The translations under genes were made by a program, and so were the position numbers. From Bacteroidales bacterium (lineage in GTDB: Bacteria > Bacteroidota > Bacteroidia > Bacteroidales > 4484-276), in contig JACZJL010000019.1 in the NCBI GenBank assembly GCA_014860585.1, positions 1 to 61,341 of the forward strand: a stretch of DNA of 61,341 nucleotides. Direction: 5' to 3'. The notes under the pieces are model-generated. The model saw only the letters and a list, made by a program, of their open reading frames with translations, was not told where the DNA came from and did not search any database. Positions 16,203 to 24,970 of this stretch are shown here, in pieces (the first letter of the stretch is position 1; each line of letters opens with the position of its first letter).

Positions 16203-19166
16203 TTATACTTGCTTATTCCTGATCTTTGTGAGGTAATTCACCGATGGCAATGTGTGCCATTCTTCCAGAATCTGATAATTGCGCGGATCTTTTACCATTT
16301 TTGCTACGCGGCTTTCAGGATCATTCAGATCACCAAATACAAGTGCTTTGGATGGACACGACTGAGCACAGGCTGGTGTGACATCACCATCCTTAAATGG
16401 CCTGCGTTCGTTTTTGGCTTTCAACTTCGCCTCCTGAATCCGTTGAACGCAGAAGGAACATTTCTCCACGACACCGCGCTCTCTAACGGTTACATCCGGG
16501 TTTAGCACCATCCGGCCAAGGTCTGAGTTCATGTTAAAATCGAACTTGTCGTTCTGGGCATAACGGAACCAATTGAAGCGCCGCACTTTGTAGGGGCAGT
16601 TGTTGATACAGTATTTTGTTCCGATACAACGATTGTAAGCCATCTGGTTTAGTCCTTCAGAACTGTGATTGGTGGCGGCCACAGGGCAAACGTTTTCGCA
16701 GGGCGCATGGTCGCAATGCTGACACATCACCGGTTGAAAGACGACATTTGGGTTATCGGATTCGCCATCGTAATAACGATCAATTCGCATCCAGTGCATG
16801 ATGCGTCTTCTGCGCACTTCATCCTTGCCAACGACCGGTACATTATTCTCGCTCTGGCAGGCTACCACACATGTGCTGCAGCCGGTACAGGCATTCAGGT
16901 CGATCAGTAAAGCCCAGTGGTGCCCTTCAAATTCGGTCACCGGATAGAGTGTCGATTTATGCTTGTCGTGATATTTCTTCAGTTCGTTGCCAGCGTATGG
17001 TTTTTCTTTATATTTAGCTAATGTGGATTCTCTGACAATGCCACGTCCTTCCATGTTGAAGTGCATCTGTGTAAGGGCAAACTGATGTCCTTTTCCGGTT
17101 TTTTTCAGATCAGTGACTGTACCTGTCAGTTGGCGATGCTCTCCGTCCCATGAGGTCATCGGGTAAGCATTTTTACCGATATTTTCACCGGCTTTTCCAG
17201 CTTTTGTCCGGCCATATCCCAATGCAAATGAAATACATCCTGCTGCCTGTCCTGGCTGGACCAGCACCGGAAGTTCGATCACATCATTAATTTGAATGAT
17301 ATCGCCGGTTTTAAGGTCCTTTTCTTTAGCTAAAGCTGGTGAAACAGCGGCAAAATTATCCCAAGTCACGGAGGTCAACGGGTCCGGAACTTCCTGAAGC
17401 CATGGGTTGTTGGCATCATGGCCATCTCCGATGGCAATATTTTGAATCAGGTTGAATTCCAGATTGTTTGATTTTGAAATGTGTCGCTGGAGGGTTGTGG
17501 CAGCTTGTTGGACACTGCTAAAATCAAATTCTGGAAACGATTCTTCAGCCAGTGCCTGTTCGAAAACTCCTGATTGGAGTGAATGTTGCCAGAATGTGGT
17601 GAAATCAGCAAACCTGGTCTGTTTTGGAAATAGGTTTGTTTCCCAGTATTTCTTCAAATAGCTGTAAAAATCCTGTTCACTCCCTGACCATTTTAAAAGG
17701 GTATCCTGAAACTGTCGGGTATCAAATATCTTACTGATCGCCGGTTGTGCAAGGCTATAATGATTGGTCAGGAATTCAGCGTCGTTCCACGATTCAAGGT
17801 AATGATTATCCGGAATAATATAATTGCAAGCCTCTGCTGTTTCATCTTTTGCCGAAGCAAACGAGATACTGAGTTTAGCTTTTGTGAGCGCCTCTTTTAA
17901 TTTGGCTTGATCGTGATAAGTGTAAAGTGGGTTGACCTGATAAAACATCACCGCATCTACATCACCGTTAATCATATTTCCAACCAAGACTTCAAACCCT
18001 TTTTCATCGTCGTCACCGGCCTGGATGGCATGGGACAGGTCGATGGTGTTACCATAACTATCCAGTTTTTGATTGATCGCATTGACCAAGACCTGCACCT
18101 CCCGGTTGTTTTGTCCTGAGATAACAATACATTTTCCGCGATTTGCTTTCAATTTTAAAGCCAGTGGTTTGATGTCGTAAAAATCTACTGAAGGAGCGTT
18201 GATAGATCCCGGTTCCAACTCGTTGTAAAGAGCCATCAGAATTTTGAGTTCATCAGCGGGTTTTACAGGAATACGCTCATCAGCATTGGCTCCAGAAATT
18301 GAGTAATTGGCTTCAAACTGCACGTGGTGCGACATGGCCGGATTGTCCTGGTTAAGTTTTCGGGTTTTGCTGTAGCGATTTGCGAAAACCGAAGGAGCAA
18401 GCCAGGTGCCAAGAAAGTCAGCGCTGAAGCTGACAATAATATCTGCCTTGTCGAAACGATAGTCTGGAAGTACACTGAGGTTGTGGGTTTGTTGATGGGC
18501 TTTACGAATGGCGCCGTAAGACACTGCATCCCATGTAACTACTTCAAGCATTGGGAACTTAGCCTGGAAGTCCTTGATCACCTGCCTGGTCGCCGGGCTT
18601 AGTAAAGTGGGTGTAACCAAAGCCATTCGCCTGCCATTCACCTGGAACTGATTTAATTTTTCCAGTATTTCTGAATCGGCTGTTTCCCAGGCTAATTCGT
18701 ACTCATGATCGGTTGGGTGTTTGTACCGTGCACCATCGTCGTAAAGGCTGAGAACTGAGGCCTGAACCCTGGCGCTGGTTCCGCCCTGGGAAATGGAGGA
18801 AAGTTCGTTTCCTTCAATTTTGATCGGGCGTCCATCCCGGGTTTTTACTAAAATGCTGCAGTACTCGTTTCCGTATAAATAGGAGGATGCGTACCATGTA
18901 GCTTTTCCGGGGATGAGTTCTTCTGGTTGTACAATATAAGGTATGGCTTTTTTAACGGGATTTTCGCAGGCTGTGACTATGGTAGCTGATGCGAAACTGA
19001 TGCCGCACCATTTCAGAAAATCTCGCCGTGATGCTGATTTTTTGTCCAGGTGATTACCAGACAGCAACTCGAGTAAGTCTGATTTATGATCATCTTTTAT
19101 GCTCGTTGGTTGCTCAGCAATCGCTCCCGATTCATCTAAACTTTTCCAGTATTTTTTTTCTTCCAT
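16203..19166 (-). CDS. actB: alternative complex III subunit ActB, Tat-exported iron-sulfur protein
   Basis: A 987-residue protein. A twin-arginine motif SRRDFLKW near residue 46 marks Tat export to the periplasmic face. Residues about 60-700 form a molybdopterin-oxidoreductase-like domain that in characterised complexes carries no molybdenum. Residues about 740-970 form a ferredoxin-like domain with four cysteine clusters: [35 protein letters not shown], and CSFC with a distal CAQSC. It relays electrons from the ActC quinol site to ActA hemes. It follows actA by 30 bp. Confidence 0.95.
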   Translation of the reverse strand: MEEKKYWKSLDESGAIAEQPTSIKDDHKSDLLELLSGNHLDKKSASRRDFLKWCGISFASATIVTACENPVKKAIPYIVQPEELIPGKATWYASSYLYGNEYCSILVKTRDGRPIKIEGNELSSISQGGTSARVQASVLSLYDDGARYKHPTDHEYELAWETADSEILEKLNQFQVNGRRMALVTPTLLSPATRQVIKDFQAKFPMLEVVTWDAVSYGAIRKAHQQTHNLSVLPDYRFDKADIIVSFSADFLGTWLAPSVFANRYSKTRKLNQDNPAMSHHVQFEANYSISGANADERIPVKPADELKILMALYNELEPGSINAPSVDFYDIKPLALKLKANRGKCIVISGQNNREVQVLVNAINQKLDSYGNTIDLSHAIQAGDDDEKGFEVLVGNMINGDVDAVMFYQVNPLYTYHDQAKLKEALTKAKLSISFASAKDETAEACNYIIPDNHYLESWNDAEFLTNHYSLAQPAISKIFDTRQFQDTLLKWSGSEQDFYSYLKKYWETNLFPKQTRFADFTTFWQHSLQSGVFEQALAEESFPEFDFSSVQQAATTLQRHISKSNNLEFNLIQNIAIGDGHDANNPWLQEVPDPLTSVTWDNFAAVSPALAKEKDLKTGDIIQINDVIELPVLVQPGQAAGCISFALGYGRTKAGKAGENIGKNAYPMTSWDGEHRQLTGTVTDLKKTGKGHQFALTQMHFNMEGRGIVRESTLAKYKEKPYAGNELKKYHDKHKSTLYPVTEFEGHHWALLIDLNACTGCSTCVVACQSENNVPVVGKDEVRRRRIMHWMRIDRYYDGESDNPNVVFQPVMCQHCDHAPCENVCPVAATNHSSEGLNQMAYNRCIGTKYCINNCPYKVRRFNWFRYAQNDKFDFNMNSDLGRMVLNPDVTVRERGVVEKCSFCVQRIQEAKLKAKNERRPFKDGDVTPACAQSCPSKALVFGDLNDPESRVAKMVKDPRNYQILEEWHTLPSVNYLTKIRNKQV

Positions 19167-19196
19167 TTAACTGTAATGATGATGTTGAAAATGAGT

Positions 19197-20444
19197 CTAA
19201 TAATGGCATTTCATGCATTCTTCACCTCCTAAACGAGCAGGTGAAACCGAATCGATACGTCCGGCTTTGATATCCTCTTGCAACTTTTCGTACATTTCGT
19301 AGTAAGGATTGTCCAGAAAATCAACCTTTCGTGTACGGTGACAGGTCAGGCACCATCCCATCGAAAGGTCTTCAACCTGTTGAACGATGTGCATTTCCTC
19401 AACCTTTCCATGGCATTCCGCGCAGTCTAATTTACCGGCATTCACATGTTGAGCATGACTGAAAAAGCTATGATTTGGCAGGTTGTGTATGCGTATCCAT
19501 TGGATGGGTTCACCGGTTTCGGCAGCCTTGTGTATTTTGTTAATTTCGAAACTGCCTGAATTTGTTCCGTTTCTGATTACGGTATGACAATTTAGACAAA
19601 CATTATTTGAAGGAATGCCGGCGCTAAGGCTTTGATCGGCAATATGATGGCAATAACGGCAATCTATTTTATTTTCACCAGCGTGTATCTTATGTGAGAA
19701 CTTTATTGGTTGATCGGGAGCATAATCAGGTGTGCGTCCAAGGTTAATGCCTTCGGCTACAGCAAATTGTACATGCACACCCATTCCAATCAGCAGAATG
19801 ACAACATGAATGAAATGGTACTTAATTTTTTTCGTAAAAAGTAAATCTACTATTGCCAACAACATCAGAAATCCGAATCCCCAGAAAATGACTGCTTTTT
19901 TTGGTTCTGCAGTTAGTTCTTGTGGGCCTTTCACACTTATTTTTTGAAAATAGGCTTCCAGCATCCTTTCTTCTTCATCCGTAATACTCATTCCTTTATG
20001 GTCGGTCATCAACCGGATACTGGCTGGCAAATTCATTACACCTTTGAGGTCATAATTTGGGTTTTCGGCCCACACCATTACCAGGTCCAAGGCAGATGGA
20101 TTCCAGTTGATACTTTCTGTTGGCTTGATGTAGTGGCATGAAACACAGTTGTGTTTGCCGCTTTCAAAAGGAACAAGACCTCTGAAAAGCCTTTCACCTT
20201 TGCGTAATTCCGTTTTTGTGTAGGTCTGCTGATCCGCGGTAACCGGATCAACCTGTGCCAATGACTGCATTTCAGCCTGAACAGCTGCTTTAATCGTGTC
20301 TCCTTGAATTGGCAGTGTGTCTGACGCTTTTAAACTTGAAGAGGATAATAATAATAGGAGTAAGCAAACTATACCCTTGTACAAAGTTCCGACAAAATGC
20401 CTTGATGGGTTTTGCCCAGGTTGCGGTAGATGTTGCATATTCAT
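19197..20444 (-). CDS. actA: alternative complex III subunit ActA, multiheme cytochrome c with six CxxCH motifs
   Basis: A 415-residue exported multiheme cytochrome and the first gene of the operon. After a signal peptide (about 10-40) an N-terminal monoheme-like domain carries CVSCH near residue 100. A membrane helix near 190-205 (VIFWGFGFLMLLAIVDLLF) and a second at about 212-230 follow. The C-terminal part has five motifs: CRYCH, CLNCH, CAECH, CLTCH and CMKCH, the last close to the C-terminus. Five is the usual ActA heme count, so the N-terminal motif is an added sixth. The candidate -7 box at 20538-20545 lies about 94 bp upstream of the ATG. Confidence 0.93.
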   Translation of the reverse strand: MNMQHLPQPGQNPSRHFVGTLYKGIVCLLLLLLSSSSLKASDTLPIQGDTIKAAVQAEMQSLAQVDPVTADQQTYTKTELRKGERLFRGLVPFESGKHNCVSCHYIKPTESINWNPSALDLVMVWAENPNYDLKGVMNLPASIRLMTDHKGMSITDEEERMLEAYFQKISVKGPQELTAEPKKAVIFWGFGFLMLLAIVDLLFTKKIKYHFIHVVILLIGMGVHVQFAVAEGINLGRTPDYAPDQPIKFSHKIHAGENKIDCRYCHHIADQSLSAGIPSNNVCLNCHTVIRNGTNSGSFEINKIHKAAETGEPIQWIRIHNLPNHSFFSHAQHVNAGKLDCAECHGKVEEMHIVQQVEDLSMGWCLTCHRTRKVDFLDNPYYEMYEKLQEDIKAGRIDSVSPARLGGEECMKCHY

Positions 20445-20537
20445 TCAGGTTTACTTGTATTAATATTTTGCTGCACAGTTATTCTCAGTGCTTTACCGGT
20501 AAAAAACTCCTTTAAAAGCATTCCCTGCACAGGGTTA

Positions 20538-20545
20538 CAAAAGTA
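20538..20545 (-). promoter_or_regulatory. -7 box for the act-cox operon
   Basis: The minus strand reads TACTTTTG, an exact TAnnTTTG match, 93 bp upstream of the actA ATG. A second TACTTTTG on the same strand lies at 20706-20713 and could give a longer leader. Confidence 0.45.
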
Positions 20546-20739
20546 AGAAAAAACAATATCAGGTACTTGTTGTAAGTAATTCATATTCAGTTTAAATAAT
20601 AAGCATATCTTCATGGTTCACAATTGTTCACATTCATTTGAAAGCGTGAATATATAATGGATTCGGATTGTAAATTTCAAATACTCTGGTACTGAATTAC
20701 CGCCTCAAAAGTATAGTTTCTTATTGTACGGTTTTACAC

Positions 20740-20811
20740 AATTTCTAATTTAGAAATTATCTAAATTTGCAAAGGTTTGATTTGGCGCCTAAGTTTTTGA
20801 TAATTTGGCGC
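20740..20811 (+). promoter_or_regulatory. cytochrome bd operon promoter region with palindrome and direct repeats
   Basis: An 8-bp palindrome AATTTCTA-ATT-TAGAAATT (20740-20758) immediately precedes a TAAATTTG -7 box (20762-20769). Downstream, ATTTGGCGC occurs twice at 20780-20788 and 20803-20811, 23 bp apart, each preceded by TTTGAT or TTGATA. The spacing of about two helical turns suggests tandem operators. The first gene starts at 20851. No known regulator consensus is matched with confidence. Confidence 0.4.
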
Positions 20812-20850
20812 TCTGAAATTTATTGATTGTTCACTAAATATTTAAAAGAA

Positions 20851-21216
20851 ATGAAAAAACAACTTCTTATCAATCTGCTAATTATAGCGGTTGTGGCTGT
20901 TATGACAGCCTGTGGCGGATCGGTAAAAAACGATCTGAAAGGAGCCGATCCGGATGCTGGTAAAGTGGCTATGGAGAAAAACCTTCAATCTGTCGAACTT
21001 GCGGTTGGCGGAATGACATGCACCGGATGCGAAGTGGCAATTGTTGGCGCTGTAAGCAAAATTAAAGGGGTTAAACTCGTGGATGCCTTTCATCTTGAAG
21101 GTCTTGCAGCAATTACCTTCGATACAACTGTTACAGACCTGGATCAAATCCGAGTTGCCATCGAGGAAAGTGGCTACACCACCGGAGATGTTGAAGTTAT
21201 AGAACCAAATAATTAA
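20851..21216 (+). CDS. heavy-metal-associated (HMA) domain lipoprotein
   Basis: A 121-residue predicted lipoprotein. Residues 1-20 form a signal ending in the lipobox VMTACGG; the mature part has an HMA domain from about residue 48 with the metal motif GGMTCTGCEVAI (CxxC), as in CopZ, ATX1 and MerP. It probably binds copper or a similar soft metal on the periplasmic side. The ATG at 20851 is chosen because it starts the signal peptide; the upstream in-frame start is only a TTG. It is the first gene of the cyd cluster, 21 bp before the DsrE-like gene. Confidence 0.85.
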   Translation: MKKQLLINLLIIAVVAVMTACGGSVKNDLKGADPDAGKVAMEKNLQSVELAVGGMTCTGCEVAIVGAVSKIKGVKLVDAFHLEGLAAITFDTTVTDLDQIRVAIEESGYTTGDVEVIEPNN

Positions 21217-21237
21217 TCACAAAAAAAATTTAATGAA

Positions 21238-21696
21238 ATGAAAAAGTTATTCTTTCTGTTTTTCATGACTGCTGTCATGATATCATGCAACACTGCCGAT
21301 AAAGAGATTAAAAAGGAGGTTGAAATCATTAAAACTGAGGTTTCGGAAAAAGATGGTATGTTCCTTCATGTTTCAAGCAACGACCCTCACCGCGTGCTGA
21401 TGGCCCTGCGGATGGCCGAATTGATGGCCGAAGACCATGATGTGATGATTTATTTTGACATCAGGGGAATTGAAGTCGTATTAAAAGATGCTCCTGACCT
21501 GACTTACGCTCAGTTTTCCAATTCACATGCTCAATTGATAAAACTTGCGGAAATGGGGATCCCACTGCAAGCCTGTCCCGGTTGCCTTGAAGCTGCCGGC
21601 AAAACCGCTGATGATCTTACCAACGGGGTAACTGTTGCTGACAAGGAAAAGTTCTTCAGTTTCACCAAAGGAAGAATCTTAACGCTTGACTATTAA
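21238..21696 (+). CDS. DsrE-like lipoprotein
   Basis: A 152-residue protein with a lipoprotein signal (MKKLFFLFFMTAVMISCNTA) and a DsrE/DsrF-like fold: repeated alpha/beta segments including HRVLMALRMAELMAEDHDVM and a conserved ACPGCLEAAG motif near residue 118. DsrE-family proteins usually carry sulfur on cysteine in the cytoplasm; here the domain is apparently exported. It sits between an HMA lipoprotein and DUF4492/CydA, so a link to metal or thiol handling at the membrane is inferred. Its function is not established. Confidence 0.75.
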   Translation: MKKLFFLFFMTAVMISCNTADKEIKKEVEIIKTEVSEKDGMFLHVSSNDPHRVLMALRMAELMAEDHDVMIYFDIRGIEVVLKDAPDLTYAQFSNSHAQLIKLAEMGIPLQACPGCLEAAGKTADDLTNGVTVADKEKFFSFTKGRILTLDY

Positions 21697-21718
21697 TAGT
21701 TTGAATGGGTTAAAGAAT

Positions 21719-21955
21719 ATGTCCGCTACCACTAACATCATATCAAAGGTATTTCATTTCTATACCGATGGATTTAAATCTATGCCAAACTGGGGTAGGC
21801 AACTGTGGTGGATCATCCTGCTTAAGCTTTTCATCATGTTCGCTATCTTCCGGCTTTTCTTTTTCCCAAATTACCTTAAAAGCAATTTCGACACAGATAC
21901 TGACCGCAGTCAGCATGTGATCGAACAATTAACTGATCCAAACAATTCAAAATAA
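21719..21955 (+). CDS. DUF4492 family membrane protein
   Basis: A 78-residue protein with one or two hydrophobic helices (WWIILLKLFIMFAIFRLFFF) and the family segment FHFYTDGFKSM. DUF4492 genes commonly precede cydA in Bacteroidota, as here (7 bp before cydA). The start at 21719 is preferred because an earlier in-frame ATG at 21686 lies inside the DsrE-like gene and adds nothing conserved. A role in assembly or stability of cytochrome bd is inferred from linkage only. Confidence 0.8.
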   Translation: MSATTNIISKVFHFYTDGFKSMPNWGRQLWWIILLKLFIMFAIFRLFFFPNYLKSNFDTDTDRSQHVIEQLTDPNNSK

Positions 21956-21962
21956 ACTGATT

Positions 21963-23546
21963 ATGGGAATTTTTGACATGTCTTTAATTAACTGGTCGCG
22001 GGGCCAGTTTGCGATGTCAGCCATGTTTCACTGGATTTTTGTCCCTCTGACGTTGGGTTTAATCATTTTGGTTGCCATAATGGAGACCATTTACGTTCGT
22101 ACAGGTGATGAAAAATGGAAAAAGCTGACCAAGTTCTGGGCAAAGTTGTTCGGAATTAATTTTGCCATCGGGATTGCCACCGGAATCATTCTTGAGTTTC
22201 AGTTCGGCACCAACTGGTCCAACTATTCGTGGTTTGTTGGCGATATCTTCGGAGCGCCTTTGGCTATCGAGGGCATCATGGCTTTCTTCATGGAAGCCAC
22301 TTTTGTGGCTGTCATGTTTTTTGGCTGGAACAAGGTGAGTAAGCGTTTTCACCTGATATCAACATGGCTCGTGGCTGTTGGGGCTAACCTTTCAGCACTT
22401 TGGATTCTGGTGGCCAACGCCTGGATGCAATATCCGGTAGGTACTGTTTTTAATCCAATGACAGCGCGCAACGAGATGGTTGATTTCTGGGCTGTCCTCT
22501 TTTCACCGGTTGCTGTGAACAAGTTTCTGCACACAGTGGCTTCCGGTTATGTGCTTGCAGCTGTTTTTGTTATCGGTGTTTCTTCATGGTTTTTGCTGAA
22601 AAACCGTGATGTCCTTTTTGCCAAAAGAAGCATTATCATTGCTTCTGTATTCGGGATTACTACTTTATTGTTCCTGGTTTGGTCGGGAGATGAATCGGCC
22701 AGACAAATGGCTGACAAACAACCCATGAAATTTGCCGCTATGGAAGCGCTTTGGGAAGGTCAGACCAACGCACCGTTGATTGCCATTGGACTACTTCAAA
22801 AACCTGCACCCCCAAAAACTGCCAACGAATACCAGGAAAAAGATTTCGCCATCAAAATTGAAATCCCTAATATGTTATCCTACATGGCCTTCCTCGATCC
22901 AAATGCATACATACCCGGAGTGAAAGACCTGGTAGATGGCTACACCAATCCCAACACCGGTGAAGTTCATATTTCTTATTACGAGAAAATGGAGCGGGGA
23001 AAAGAGGCTATCGCTGCATTAAAAGGCTACAAAGAGGCGCTTAATGCTGAGGATGAAGAAGCGTTGCAGATTTACAAAGCAAAGTTTGAAGATCAGGTCT
23101 GGATGCAGAACACCTTTAAATATTTTGGATACGGGTATTACGATGCCTACACGGTGTCTGGGCTGCTTCCCAACATTCCGGTAGCGTTTTATTCCTTCCA
23201 CATTATGGTGGCTTTGTCAGGACATTTTTTGGCATTATTCCTTTTAATGCTGATTTTTACATTGAAAAACCGAATAGAGCGGATGCGCTGGCTGCATTAT
23301 ATCGCCATTTGGACGATTCCTTTGGCATATATCGCAACCCAGTTGGGTTGGATTGTCGCCGAAATGGGGCGCCAACCATGGGTAATCCAGGATTTGATGC
23401 CCACGCTTTCGGCAGTCTCGCGGATTGATTCAGGCAGCGTGCAATTGACATTCTGGTTGTTTGCAATCACCTTTACCATTCTGCTCATTGCAGAAATCCG
23501 AATTTTAGTGAAACAGATTAATAAAGGTATAACAGGAGGAAATTAA
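21963..23546 (+). CDS. cydA: cytochrome bd quinol oxidase subunit I
   Basis: A 527-residue subunit carrying hemes b558, b595 and d; it oxidises quinol and reduces oxygen at low oxygen tension. The N-terminus DMSLINWSRGQFAMSAMFHW contains the heme ligand histidine. GRQPWVIQDLMPT near residue 470 is the conserved motif after the Q-loop. There is a charged central region at about 275-385. It lies 7 bp after DUF4492 and 1 bp before cydB. Confidence 0.97.
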   Translation: MGIFDMSLINWSRGQFAMSAMFHWIFVPLTLGLIILVAIMETIYVRTGDEKWKKLTKFWAKLFGINFAIGIATGIILEFQFGTNWSNYSWFVGDIFGAPLAIEGIMAFFMEATFVAVMFFGWNKVSKRFHLISTWLVAVGANLSALWILVANAWMQYPVGTVFNPMTARNEMVDFWAVLFSPVAVNKFLHTVASGYVLAAVFVIGVSSWFLLKNRDVLFAKRSIIIASVFGITTLLFLVWSGDESARQMADKQPMKFAAMEALWEGQTNAPLIAIGLLQKPAPPKTANEYQEKDFAIKIEIPNMLSYMAFLDPNAYIPGVKDLVDGYTNPNTGEVHISYYEKMERGKEAIAALKGYKEALNAEDEEALQIYKAKFEDQVWMQNTFKYFGYGYYDAYTVSGLLPNIPVAFYSFHIMVALSGHFLALFLLMLIFTLKNRIERMRWLHYIAIWTIPLAYIATQLGWIVAEMGRQPWVIQDLMPTLSAVSRIDSGSVQLTFWLFAITFTILLIAEIRILVKQINKGITGGN

Positions 23547-23547
23547 T

Positions 23548-24729
23548 ATGTTTGAAACATTATCACACTTCGCATTACAGCAATACTGGTGGGTGATCGT
23601 TTCACTCCTTGCCAGTCTTCTGGTTTTTCTATTCTTTGTGCAGGGGGGCCAGACGCTGATTTTTACGCTTGGTAAAAATGAAATTGAGCGCAAAATGCTC
23701 GTCAACTCTCTCGGTCGTAAATGGGAATTTACTTTTACAACACTAGTCACATTTGGAGGTGCTTTCTTTGCCTCCTTCCCACTTTTTTACAGCACCAGTT
23801 TTGGAGGTGCTTACTGGGTTTGGATGATCATTTTGTTTGCTTTTGTCATTCAGGCTGTGGCTTATGAGTTTCGCACAAAGCCGGGGAACTTTTTGGGGCA
23901 GAGGACTTATGAGGCTTTTCTCATCATCAATGGCGCACTGGGCACAATACTGATTGGCGCTGCTGTCGGAACCTTCTTTACCGGCTCGGCTTTTTCGGTG
24001 AATAAACTCAACCTCACAAACATTTTTGAAGGAGGATCTACCACAATTTCTGCATGGGAAGGACCAGCTTACGGATTGGAAGCGGCGTTGAATATCCAAA
24101 ATCTGTCGCTGGGACTTGCTGTATTTTTCCTGGCAAGGATTCTGGGCATCCTTTATTTCATGAACAGCATTCATAACGACAACATCTTCAAACGCTCTAA
24201 AAAACACCTTTTAATAAATGCGGTTCCATTCCTGGTTTTTTTCCTGCTGTTTGTCGGATTGCTGCTTACGAGTGCCGGTTTTGCAGTAATTCCAAATCCT
24301 GTTCGCGATCCGATGTTGTGGAAAATTGAACTGGAACCTTTCAAATACCTTAACAATTTCCTCCAAATGCCGCTGGTTCTGGTCTTGTTTTTATTGGGCG
24401 TTGTGCTGGTGCTCTGGGGAATTATCGGATCCTTGTTTAAAGATTCGACCAAAGGTATATGGTTTGCCGGCACAGGAACCGTTCTTACGGTATTTTCGCT
24501 GCTGATGGTGGCAGGGCTGAATAACACGGCTTTTTATCCTTCAACATTCGACCTGCAGAGCTCACTCACGATAATGAACAGTTCGTCGAGCAAATTTACC
24601 CTCACCGCCATGAGCTACGTTTCGCTGATGGTGCCATTTGTACTGGCCTATATTATCTATGCCTGGCGCTCGCTCAACCACCGGAAAATTGATGCTGCCG
24701 AAATGGAATCCGGCGATCACGCTTATTAA
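23548..24729 (+). CDS. cydB: cytochrome bd quinol oxidase subunit II
   Basis: A 393-residue, eight-helix subunit II that pairs with CydA. Family segments include FVQGGQTLIFTLGKNEIERKM near residue 30 and AYEFRTKPGNFLGQRTYE near residue 110. An AGGAGG Shine-Dalgarno lies 9 bp before the ATG inside the end of cydA. The TAA stop is followed 18 bp later by a 40-aa membrane peptide. Confidence 0.95.
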   Translation: MFETLSHFALQQYWWVIVSLLASLLVFLFFVQGGQTLIFTLGKNEIERKMLVNSLGRKWEFTFTTLVTFGGAFFASFPLFYSTSFGGAYWVWMIILFAFVIQAVAYEFRTKPGNFLGQRTYEAFLIINGALGTILIGAAVGTFFTGSAFSVNKLNLTNIFEGGSTTISAWEGPAYGLEAALNIQNLSLGLAVFFLARILGILYFMNSIHNDNIFKRSKKHLLINAVPFLVFFLLFVGLLLTSAGFAVIPNPVRDPMLWKIELEPFKYLNNFLQMPLVLVLFLLGVVLVLWGIIGSLFKDSTKGIWFAGTGTVLTVFSLLMVAGLNNTAFYPSTFDLQSSLTIMNSSSSKFTLTAMSYVSLMVPFVLAYIIYAWRSLNHRKIDAAEMESGDHAY

Positions 24730-24747
24730 TTTTAAAAATAAAAAGAT

Positions 24748-24870
24748 ATGTACTGGAGAGAAATAATTCATTACGTGACCCTTCCCGTCCTGATTTATAT
24801 TACCTATCGGATCATCTTGTATTACATGAAAAAATTCGATAAGAAGCTAACCGAGGATGGTGAGGAATAG
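24748..24870 (+). CDS. CydX-like small membrane peptide
   Basis: A 40-residue ORF too short for most gene finders. It begins MYWREIIHYVTLPVLIYITY, has one hydrophobic helix (about residues 8-26), then a charged tail rich in Lys, Asp and Glu. It starts 18 bp after cydB, with AAAAGAT upstream of the ATG, and ends before the next gene's leader. Position, size and topology match CydX/CydS-type single-helix subunits of cytochrome bd, but there is no clear residue match to E. coli CydX. An independent family of the same role is likely. Confidence 0.7.
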   Translation: MYWREIIHYVTLPVLIYITYRIILYYMKKFDKKLTEDGEE

Positions 24871-24970
24871 TTGAGCCGGATTGATGAAGTTTGTCATTTT
24901 GAAATAATCACCTGGAAATATTGTATTTGTTCCATTTAAATTATTTTTACAAAAAAAATAGTCTTCAGAA

